From NCBI GenBank assembly GCA_043748985.1, contig JAYVEG010000233.1, positions 1 through 10,287 of the forward strand: DNA of 10,287 nt, given 5' to 3'. This stretch comes from JBBROS01 sp043748985. Its GTDB lineage: Bacteria; Pseudomonadota; Alphaproteobacteria; Acetobacterales; Acetobacteraceae. Both the position numbers and the translations under genes were made by a program. Numbering within the stretch: position 1 is the stretch's first letter; each line of letters opens with the position of its first letter. This document shows, piece by piece, positions 1-5,186 of the stretch. A model generated the notes under the pieces. It was not told the DNA's origin, did no database searches, and was given only the letters and a program-made list of their open reading frames with translations.

Positions 1-878
1 GCTGCCTGCTTTACAGGCGGGCCGACCGTGACAGTCCGGCCGAGGTAGGAGACCCACAGCCGTCGCGTGCGCCATACATCCGCGCCCAGCAGGCCGTCAT
101 TGCCCTGGATCTTGCCCACCAGGATCACCGGGCGATCGATCGTCTCGGATCCAAGGACGACCTGCTTGAATCGATGCGCCTGCACACTGAGGCCGACCGG
201 GTCCGCCGTCACAATGCGCCCCGTGCGGTCCGCGGCCACGTCGGAGTCGGCCAGGCCGAGGCGGGCCTGGTCCAGGATGGTGTTGGATGCGCCGGTGTCG
301 ACGATCGGGGCGACCGTCGCGCCGTCGACCACGATCTCTGCGGTCAGGCGGTAGGGGCCGAAGCCGGCGCTGCGCAATGTCGTGGAGGGGCTGAACGGCG
401 GTGTGCCGGGGCAGCGGCGGCCGGCGTTGAAGGTCAGGCGCCGGGCCGGCATGTCGATGTCCAGGTCGTAGGCGGCGAGCGACTTGCCGCCGAGCACGCC
501 GTCGAACGGCACGTCCGTGGTGAAGCGCACGACGAGGAGCGACGTGTCCTCGAGGTCTATGGCGCCCACGTGCAGGCTGGCTTTCTTCGTGGCCCAGTTG
601 ACGCCGCGCGCGCCCAGGCCGGCGGAGTAGGACAGGCTCGAATAATCCTGCTCGAGCTTCAGGCGCTCGAACCCCTTATGGCTCAGGACCGTGGTATCGG
701 CGCCGGTGTCGAGCAGCATGCGGGCGGGTTGGCCCGCGATCTCGACGTCGATCAAAGGCAGGCCCCGGACCACGCGGAGGGGCACCGTCGCGAGAGCGGA
801 GATGCGGCAGGTTTCCGGCGTATCCATCGCCGCGCACCCGGACAGCACGAGTGCCGCGACGAGGAAGGCCAGCTTCAT
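1..878 (-). CDS. Secreted lipoprotein with two retropepsin-like aspartic protease motifs (partial, C-terminus off the left edge)
   Basis: The reading frame starts at ATG 878-876 and stays open for 292 codons to the window edge. Residues 1-15 form a lipoprotein signal peptide with lipobox LSGC (Cys15 as the modified residue). Ala at +2 would, by the E. coli rule, send it to the outer membrane. Two repeats follow the retropepsin/Asp_protease_2 pattern: DTG at residue 57 (context LLDTGADTTVL) with a downstream GVLGG near 127, then DTG at residue 194 (context IVDTGASNTIL) with GLLGAD near 262. Each is the catalytic Asp-Thr-Gly loop plus the family's hydrophobic-Gly element, so one chain could form a two-lobed protease without dimerising. 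The start codon overlaps the folD stop (ATGA), so translation is probably coupled. Substrate and role are unknown. The protein must end close beyond the window, since the second lobe is nearly complete. Confidence 0.85.
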   Translation of the reverse strand, partial: MKLAFLVAALVLSGCAAMDTPETCRISALATVPLRVVRGLPLIDVEIAGQPARMLLDTGADTTVLSHKGFERLKLEQDYSSLSYSAGLGARGVNWATKKASLHVGAIDLEDTSLLVVRFTTDVPFDGVLGGKSLAAYDLDIDMPARRLTFNAGRRCPGTPPFSPSTTLRSAGFGPYRLTAEIVVDGATVAPIVDTGASNTILDQARLGLADSDVAADRTGRIVTADPVGLSVQAHRFKQVVLGSETIDRPVILVGKIQGNDGLLGADVWRTRRLWVSYLGRTVTVGPPVKQA

Positions 879-1732
879 GGGCGCCGCCGGAGTGCAGCCT
901 CCAGGGTGTTTTCCAGCAGGCAGGCGATGGTCATGGGCCCCACGCCGCCCGGCACCGGCGTGATCGCCGCGGCCACGGCGGCACATTCGGCGTAGGCGCA
1001 GTCGCCGACGAGGCGACCATCGGGGAGTCGGTTGATGCCGACATCGATGATGGCGGCGCCGGGCTTGATCCAGTCGCCGCGCACCATTTCCGGCCGGCCC
1101 ACGGCGGCGACCAGGATGTCCGCGCGGCGGCATTCCTCGGCGATGTCCTGGGTGCGTGAGTGCACGATGGTCACTGTTGCGTCGGCGGCGAGCAGCAGGG
1201 CGGCCATGGGCTTGCCGACGATGGCGGAGCGGCCCAGCACCACTGCGCGGGCGCCCCGCGTGGGGATGCCGGCGGCGGCCAGCAGCTTCATGCAGCCGGT
1301 GGGCGTGCAGGGGGTGAGGACTGCGATGCCGTCCTGGAGGCGGCCGACGTTGACGGGATGGAAGCCGTCGACGTCCTTGGCCGGGTCGATCGCCTCGATC
1401 ACCACCCGCGCCTCGATGCCTGGGGGAAGCGGGAGTTGTACCAGGATGCCGTCTACGGCGTTATCGGCGTTCAGGCCTGCGACCACGGCCAGCAATTCGG
1501 CCAGGGTGGTGGTTGCCGGCAGGCGGATCGTGGTTGCGTGCAGCCCCGCTTCCGCGGCGGCTCGGTCCTTGCTGCGGACGTAGACGCGACTGGCCGGGTC
1601 TTCGCCCACCAGGACGACGGTCAGGCCGGGGCGATAGGGCAGGGCTGCCGTTCTGGCCGCGACCGAGGCCCGCAGGGCGGCCGCGACCGCCTTGCCGTCG
1701 ATGATGCGGGCCGTCGTCGCGCTGGCCGGCAT
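875..1732 (-). CDS. folD: Bifunctional methylenetetrahydrofolate dehydrogenase / methenyltetrahydrofolate cyclohydrolase
   Basis: FolD is cytoplasmic. It oxidises 5,10-methylene-THF with NADP+ and hydrolyses the methenyl form to 10-formyl-THF, feeding purine and formyl-Met-tRNA synthesis. The 285-residue length is normal for the family. Visible motifs: VGEDPASRVYVRSK near 42-55, including the Tyr-x-x-x-Lys pair with the catalytic Lys at 55; DGILVQLPLP; KDVDGFHPVNVGRL; PCTPTGC; the nucleotide-binding GRSAIVGKPMAALL; DVGINR; and the signature PVPGGVGPMT near the C-terminus. I start at ATG 1732 because family homology begins at ARIIDGKAVAAALR. The open frame extends further upstream but there it only reads through yggT in another frame. 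The start lies 2 bases after the yggT stop and the stop overlaps the lipoprotein start, so this is the middle gene of a three-gene unit. Confidence 0.97.
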   Translation of the reverse strand: MPASATTARIIDGKAVAAALRASVAARTAALPYRPGLTVVLVGEDPASRVYVRSKDRAAAEAGLHATTIRLPATTTLAELLAVVAGLNADNAVDGILVQLPLPPGIEARVVIEAIDPAKDVDGFHPVNVGRLQDGIAVLTPCTPTGCMKLLAAAGIPTRGARAVVLGRSAIVGKPMAALLLAADATVTIVHSRTQDIAEECRRADILVAAVGRPEMVRGDWIKPGAAIIDVGINRLPDGRLVGDCAYAECAAVAAAITPVPGGVGPMTIACLLENTLEAALRRRP

Positions 1733-1734
1733 GG

Positions 1735-2049
1735 CTACAGGATCGACCAGTGGCCGGTGGAGATCCCGATGTAGAGCGTCGCCAGCAGCGGGCGGGCGAT
1801 ATACTGCAGCAGCAGGATCACGACGATGGGGCTCAGGTCCAGGTTGCCGAAATTGGGCATGATGTTGCGGACGGGGCGCAAGACCGGCTCCGTTATGCGG
1901 AACAGGAAGTCGCCGACCGACCAGACCAGGCGGTTGCGGGTGTCCAGCACGCCGAAGCTTGCCAGCATGCTGAAGACCGCCGCAAGGATGAGCGCCCAGA
2001 TGAACAGTCCGATCACGGCGTTCAGCAGTTCGAAGATGGCGGTGATCAC
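1735..2049 (-). CDS. YggT family membrane protein
   Basis: A small inner-membrane protein of 104 residues, normal for the YggT family. It has two hydrophobic segments (about residues 5-32 and 72-95). Between them is the family hallmark: residues around PVLRPVRNIMPNFGNLDLSP, where a Pro-rich stretch precedes Gly-x-Leu-Asp-Leu-Ser-Pro. The molecular function is not firmly known; family members have been linked to osmotic or ion stress and to cell-division or envelope processes in various bacteria. The start is GTG at 2049, chosen because a strong Shine-Dalgarno AAGGAGG lies 9 bases upstream and homology begins there. It is the first gene of the yggT-folD-lipoprotein unit. Its leader contains a strong hairpin at 2083-2117. 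Confidence 0.93.
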   Translation of the reverse strand: MITAIFELLNAVIGLFIWALILAAVFSMLASFGVLDTRNRLVWSVGDFLFRITEPVLRPVRNIMPNFGNLDLSPIVVILLLQYIARPLLATLYIGISTGHWSIL

Positions 2050-2058
2050 GGGTTAGTG

Positions 2059-2065
2059 CCTCCTT
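2059..2065 (-). promoter_or_regulatory. Strong Shine-Dalgarno site of yggT
   Basis: On the minus strand this reads AAGGAGG, close to a full anti-16S match, with 9 bases to the GTG at 2049. It fixes the start of yggT at a GTG and marks the 5' end of the operon's coding region. The neighbouring genes have much weaker sites. Confidence 0.85.
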
Positions 2066-2082
2066 GGGTGGCGCGGACCCTA

Positions 2083-2117
2083 GTGCGTGACGGCTTCGAG
2101 TTGAAGCCGTCATGCGC
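2083..2117. repeat. Strong stem-loop in the yggT leader
   Basis: TGACGGCTTC (2088-2097) and GAAGCCGTCA (2103-2112) are perfect reverse complements around the 5-base loop GAGTT. Read as plus-strand RNA the stem grows by five pairs to about 15 bp, two of them G-U; as minus-strand RNA those two would be mismatches. No T-tract follows on either strand, so a simple intrinsic terminator is unlikely. It lies about 20 bases upstream of the yggT Shine-Dalgarno, so it may act as a leader structure of the yggT-folD mRNA or belong to the same hairpin group as the nearby repeat. Confidence 0.7.
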
Positions 2118-2126
2118 CAGGTTCTT

Positions 2127-2184
2127 GATGAAGGACGCGGAACCTTGTTTCAGGTTGGAAGTCAACTGAGACGATACCGATTCC
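2127..2184 (+). repeat. Hairpin-forming intergenic repeat, copy 1 (diverged)
   Basis: This stretch matches 2816-2873 in the same orientation. The first 40 bases agree at 38 positions, and the rest is similar with small indels and substitutions. It folds as arms 2145-2157 and 2163-2174 around the loop GAAGT. Compared with copy 2, one pair changed on both sides (C-G to T-A, 2148/2171), two pairs became G-U wobbles (2149/2170 and 2146/2173), and one G is bulged (2153). So the pairing largely survived divergence. It lies in non-coding DNA between yggT and the tRNA. It looks like a dispersed REP-like element, but I do not recognise the family. Confidence 0.7.
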
Positions 2185-2230
2185 GCCACGGGCCGTACGG
2201 TTCGCAACGCCCTGATGTGCAGGAATGGGG

Positions 2231-2276
2231 TTGACGCACCGGGGGCGGATCAGCATTGTCCGCCCCCTGCACGGCT
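2231..2276 (+). promoter_or_regulatory. Probable promoter of tRNA-Ala with GC-rich palindromic discriminator
   Basis: A -35-like TTGACG (2231-2236) is followed after 17 bases by a weak -10-like CATTGT (2254-2259, 3 of 6 consensus positions). A C-rich stretch CCGCCCC then leads to the tRNA 5' end at 2277. A GC-rich discriminator is the known mark of stringently controlled stable-RNA promoters. A perfect 9-bp inverted repeat (GGGGGCGGA at 2241-2249, TCCGCCCCC at 2259-2267) spans the spacer, -10 and discriminator. The element is inferred from spacing and position; the -10 match is poor. Confidence 0.45.
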
Positions 2277-2352
2277 GGGGCTGTAGCTCAGTTGGGAGAG
2301 CGCCTCGTTCGCAATGAGGAGGTCAGCGGTTCGATCCCGCTCAGCTCCACCA
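2277..2352 (+). tRNA. tRNA-Ala, anticodon CGC
   Basis: A complete 76-base cloverleaf. The acceptor stem GGGGCTG / CAGCTCC includes the G3-U70 wobble pair that identifies alanine tRNAs. The D-stem is GCTC/GAGC. The anticodon stem CCTCG/TGAGG encloses the loop TTCGCAA, with anticodon CGC at positions 34-36 decoding GCG. The T-arm is AGCGG-TTCGATC-CCGCT. Discriminator A73 and an encoded CCA follow. A dedicated GCG reader fits a high-GC genome. The gene ends only 11 bases from the stop codon of the opposing FKBP gene, leaving no room for a classic terminator outside that coding region. Confidence 0.97.
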
Positions 2353-2363
2353 GTGTGCAGATT

Positions 2364-2789
2364 TCACCTGACTCCGAGCAGTTCGACGTCGAACACCAGC
2401 GTCGCGTTCGGCGGGATGGCGGCGCCGGCGCCGCGGGCGCCATAGCCGAGTGCGGCGGGGATGATCAGGGTGCGCTGGCCGCCCACTTTCATGCCGGCCA
2501 CGCCCTGGTCCCATCCGGCGATCACGCGGCTGGCGCCGAGCGGAAACTCGAACGGGCTGCCGCGGTCGCGGGAGCTGTCAAACTTCTTGCCCTTGTTTTC
2601 TGGGGCGGCGGCGTCGAAGAGCCAGCCGGTGTAGTGCACGGATACGGTCTTGCCCGGCACGGCCTCGGTTCCGGTGCCGACCGTGTGGTCGGTCGAGACG
2701 AGGCTGGCGGGTTGGGCTTCGGCGTTGCTGGCGGACATGAGGATTGCGGCTCCAAAGATTAGGCTCGTCAGAAAACGGCGGTTCAGCAT
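2364..2789 (-). CDS. Periplasmic FKBP-type peptidyl-prolyl cis-trans isomerase
   Basis: It catalyses cis-trans isomerisation of X-Pro bonds, probably in the periplasm. The 141-residue protein starts with a signal peptide (MLNRRFLTSLIFGAAILMSA...) with a likely cut after AEA at residue 25. The single FKBP domain fills the remainder: VHYTGWLFD (51-59), KKFDSSRDRGSPFEFPLG (68-85), VIAGWDQGVAGMKVGGQR (89-106), YGARGAGAAIPPNATLVFDVELLGV (116-140). These carry the aromatic and Asp residues of the active pocket (Tyr53, Phe58, Asp59, Trp93, Tyr116, Phe133). I chose ATG 2789 because the signal peptide begins there; the longer open frame to 2891 runs through the hairpin repeat. The Shine-Dalgarno is weak (AAGG, about 12 bases upstream). 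The gene stands alone behind lrgB, with the repeat between them. Confidence 0.95.
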   Translation of the reverse strand: MLNRRFLTSLIFGAAILMSASNAEAQPASLVSTDHTVGTGTEAVPGKTVSVHYTGWLFDAAAPENKGKKFDSSRDRGSPFEFPLGASRVIAGWDQGVAGMKVGGQRTLIIPAALGYGARGAGAAIPPNATLVFDVELLGVR

Positions 2790-2815
2790 GATCGGTTGTG
2801 GCCTTATAGCTTTCC

Positions 2816-2873
2816 GATGAAGGACGCGGAACCTCGCTTCAGGTTGGAAGTCAACCTGAAGCGATACCGCTCC
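2816..2873 (+). repeat. Hairpin-forming intergenic repeat, copy 2 (intact stem)
   Basis: Arms TCGCTTCAGGTTG (2834-2846) and CAACCTGAAGCGA (2852-2864) form a perfect 13-bp stem around the loop GAAGT. Across an internal loop the outer segments GCGG (2826-2829) and CCGC (2867-2870) also pair, as do GGA and TCC beyond a bulged C. It sits between the lrgB stop and the FKBP start, both on the minus strand. It could therefore end lrgAB transcription or separate the two units, though no T-tract follows on the minus strand. It is a near-duplicate of 2127-2184. Copy number elsewhere in the genome is unknown from this window. Confidence 0.8.
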
Positions 2874-2900
2874 AACGATAACACCAGCCATTTCAGCACG

Positions 2901-3626
2901 TCACCACGCCCGCGACCACAGATGCACCAGCAAGGGTGCCAGGACTGCGGTCACGAGGCCGTTGATCGCAAGGCCGATGCCCGCGAGGGTGCCGGCCAGC
3001 TCGCTGACCTGGAACGCCCGCGCGGTGCCGATGCCGTGGCCCGCCACGCCGGCTGCGAGGCCGCGGGCGGCGTAGTCCTTCAGGCCCAGCGCGTCCATCA
3101 GCGGCGTGACGACGACCGCCCCTGTGATCCCGGTCAGGATCACCAGGACCGCCGTCAGCGCAGGGACGCCGCCGATCTGCTCGGCGATTGCCATGGCGAT
3201 CGGCGTGGTGACCGATTTCGGGGTCAGCGACAGCAGCGTCGTCCGGCTGGCGCCCAGCAGCCAGCCGACGGCCACCGCGCTGATGATGGCCGTCAGGGAG
3301 CCGGCGACCACCGCGACCAGCATGGGCGCGAGCATCCGCCGCAGCTCGTGCGCCTTGGCCGCGAGGGGAACGCCGAGTGCGACCGTGGCCGGGCCGAGCA
3401 TGAAGTGGACGAACTGGGCGCCGTTGAAATAGGTCTCGTATGGTGTCCCGCTGACGTGCAGGGTGGCCACGAGCATGATGACGGCGACCAGGACCGGGTT
3501 CACGAGCGGATGCCGGCCGAGCCGGCGTTGCAGGGCGTCGGCCGCGGCATAGGCGGCCAAGGTCGCGGTCAGCCACAGCAGCGGGGAGGCGCTGAGATAG
3601 ACCCATAGGGTGACGACGCCTTCCAT
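2901..3626 (-). CDS. lrgB: LrgB family membrane protein
   Basis: A polytopic inner-membrane protein of 241 residues, normal for LrgB/CidB. Hydrophobic segments run through its whole length. Family hallmarks are clear: the early NPVLVAVI, then LLSLTPKSVTTPIAMAIAEQIGG in the middle, and AGHGIGTARAFQ near residue 198. LrgB works with LrgA. The pair was described as a holin/antiholin-like system affecting murein hydrolase export, and relatives in bacteria and plant plastids carry pyruvate or glycolate/glycerate. Which applies here cannot be told from the sequence. ATG 3626 lies 2 bases after the lrgA stop, so the two are co-translated. It is the last gene of the probable four-gene operon; the hairpin repeat lies about 30 bases beyond its stop. 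Confidence 0.95.
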   Translation of the reverse strand: MEGVVTLWVYLSASPLLWLTATLAAYAAADALQRRLGRHPLVNPVLVAVIMLVATLHVSGTPYETYFNGAQFVHFMLGPATVALGVPLAAKAHELRRMLAPMLVAVVAGSLTAIISAVAVGWLLGASRTTLLSLTPKSVTTPIAMAIAEQIGGVPALTAVLVILTGITGAVVVTPLMDALGLKDYAARGLAAGVAGHGIGTARAFQVSELAGTLAGIGLAINGLVTAVLAPLLVHLWSRAW

Positions 3627-3628
3627 GA

Positions 3629-3976
3629 TCAGGCGCCGCCGCGCAGTCGGACGACGGCGCGGAAGGTGAGTGCGGTGACGACCAGCGATGCGACGGTGGA
3701 GACCAGGATCGCGGCCCCGATCGCGACGCCCTCGTGTGCCAGCAGCGGCAGGACCTGCAGCACCCCGACGGCTGCCGGCACGAACAGCAGGGAAAGGTTG
3801 CTCAGGAGCGTGCCGGCGACAGGCGCCACCGTGCCGTGCAGGGCGGGGCGGAGCAGCAGGATGAGGGCCAGCAGCGCCATGCCCAGCACCGGGCCGGGCA
3901 CAGCGAGGCCTATTCCTCGCGCCACGACCTCGCCGGCCAGCTGGCAGGCCAACAGCATCAGCAGTCCATTGAGCAT
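3629..3976 (-). CDS. lrgA: CidA/LrgA family holin-like membrane protein
   Basis: A small, very hydrophobic protein of 115 residues, at the short end of the usual range. It carries the family signature GLAVPGPVLGMALLALIL (about residues 23-40) and LSLLFVPAAVGVL (61-73), with about four membrane segments. In the family it is the holin-like or auxiliary subunit that partners LrgB, encoded 2 bases downstream. The start at ATG 3976 is supported by a CAGGGA-type Shine-Dalgarno about 9 bases upstream. Only 28 bases separate it from the stop of the preceding EAL-like gene and I see no terminator there, so it is probably transcribed with the two EAL-like genes. That association is the unusual point, because lrgAB is more often next to a LysR or LytTR regulator. 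Confidence 0.93.
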   Translation of the reverse strand: MLNGLLMLLACQLAGEVVARGIGLAVPGPVLGMALLALILLLRPALHGTVAPVAGTLLSNLSLLFVPAAVGVLQVLPLLAHEGVAIGAAILVSTVASLVVTALTFRAVVRLRGGA

Positions 3977-4004
3977 CGGCGCATATCCCTGAATGAGGCC
4001 GGGA

Positions 4005-5186
4005 TCAGGCTGCCGAGCGCATCCCTGTAAGTCCAGCGCCGGGTCGCACGGCGTCGCCCTGGAATATCCCGATTCCTGCGGCGCGTCCCCACCGGACGGC
4101 GTCCGGCTCGTCCGCGCGGGCCAGCAGCCAGCGTGCCGTGCCCGCCTGCAAGGCGTCGGGGTCGAGGCCCCGCAGCGTCGGTGACCATTTCAGCTCCACG
4201 AAGTCCAGCTCGAGTGCCGCCAGGTCGAGCACCGGCAGCATCGGCGAGGTGACTGCGCGCAGCAGGACGAGGTAGCCGCGCGCGCGGGCGAACGCCGTGG
4301 CAAAGCGGAAGCTTGGGAGATCGCCCATGACGTCTGCCGGATGCAGGTTGAGGACGGTCTGTCCCCGGAGGCTGGATGGCAGGGCGGTATCGAACTTCAG
4401 GAACTCCGGCGACAGGACGCCGCCCACGTTCAGGTCGAGCCCGAACGGGCCAGCGCCCCGGAGCTCTCCGGGTGCTGCGAGCAGGGCCAGCATGCGCCGG
4501 TCCAGCATCCGCGTCAGCCGGCGGAACAGCCATGGCTCTGCGTAGACGTTCCTGTCGGGGCAAAGGTCGCTCATCAGTTCTTGGATCGAAAGGAACCGCG
4601 TTTCCCATGCTGCGGTGAACCGTGCTGGCCCGACCCGGCACACCGTCCGCCGTCGCGCGAACCGGGCAACGTTTGCGATCGCCAGCTTGGCCTCGATCGC
4701 CTCCATGGCAGCCAGGTCGAGTGGCGGCAGCGTGGCGGCGTTCGCACCTGGCGGGACGATTTGCGGGTTCGGGGGCGCTGCGGTGGCGTCGCCGTGCCGT
4801 TCGGCGGGGCTGGTGGCGACCGCCAAGAGGGCGGCGCCATCCTTCGGCAGGTCGAACAGCCGTGCCAGTTCCGGCAGCGCCGGTGCTGCGAGCGGCGCAT
4901 CGTCCAGCAGATGACCCAGTCCATCGAAGACGCGTTGCACGAGGCCTGCCGACTCGCCGCGCCAGCTGATTGCGACCCGGCCGTCCGTCAGGTCGTGCCG
5001 TCGTGCCCGATCTGCGCCGGACAGCGGTTCCAGCGCCTCTAGTGCGAGGCGGACGTGATGTGGTTTGGCCATCCGGGTGGGCAGCAGGTCGATGCGCAAC
5101 AGGAGCACCCGCCGTTCGACGCCCGACACCGAGCAGTCGCGCACCAGGGTCGTCAGTTCGGACAGCCCTGGCGGCTCCTGGCTCAT
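4005..5186 (-). CDS. Degenerate EAL-like domain protein, second of a tandem pair
   Basis: A 393-residue soluble protein without signal peptide. The C-terminal half (about 205-385) has the EAL layout with the catalytic residues gone. LFRRLTRMLDRRML (220-233) and LDLNVGGVLSPEFLKF (250-265) match the helix and Asn-containing strand. LNLHPADV takes the place of the Glu strand and FVELKWSP (329-336) that of the Lys strand; GIGIFQGDAV (371-380) keeps the terminal Gln-Gly. It aligns end to end with the upstream protein (for example LDRRML, KWSP/NWSP and FQG), so the two are paralogues. The N-terminal ~120 residues resemble a decayed GGDEF-type fold, but this is weak. A Pro/Ala-rich linker (about 128-158) joins the halves. 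Phosphodiesterase activity is unlikely; a c-di-GMP receptor or partner-binding role is inference. Its ATG overlaps the upstream stop (ATGA). The open frame beyond 5186 is antisense noise. Confidence 0.8.
   Translation of the reverse strand: MSQEPPGLSELTTLVRDCSVSGVERRVLLLRIDLLPTRMAKPHHVRLALEALEPLSGADRARRHDLTDGRVAISWRGESAGLVQRVFDGLGHLLDDAPLAAPALPELARLFDLPKDGAALLAVATSPAERHGDATAAPPNPQIVPPGANAATLPPLDLAAMEAIEAKLAIANVARFARRRTVCRVGPARFTAAWETRFLSIQELMSDLCPDRNVYAEPWLFRRLTRMLDRRMLALLAAPGELRGAGPFGLDLNVGGVLSPEFLKFDTALPSSLRGQTVLNLHPADVMGDLPSFRFATAFARARGYLVLLRAVTSPMLPVLDLAALELDFVELKWSPTLRGLDPDALQAGTARWLLARADEPDAVRWGRAAGIGIFQGDAVRPGAGLTGMRSAA

Noticed and set aside
67..995. Plus-strand open frames, including a 273-residue frame
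   Set aside because: They are antisense to the lipoprotein protease and folD, have low-complexity Arg/Gly/Ala-rich translations and no family resemblance; GC-rich DNA keeps such frames open.
1733..2113. Upstream extension of folD to 412 residues
   Set aside because: It passes through yggT in another frame; FolD homology starts directly after ATG 1732.
2066..2276. A folate-type riboswitch or small RNA in the yggT-folD leader
   Set aside because: Apart from the simple stem-loops I see no multi-helix arrangement or conserved core I can match to a known riboswitch class.
2790..2891. Extension of the FKBP gene to 175 residues
   Set aside because: It translates the hairpin repeat and would bury a good signal peptide. 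ATG 2789 gives a normal exported FKBP.
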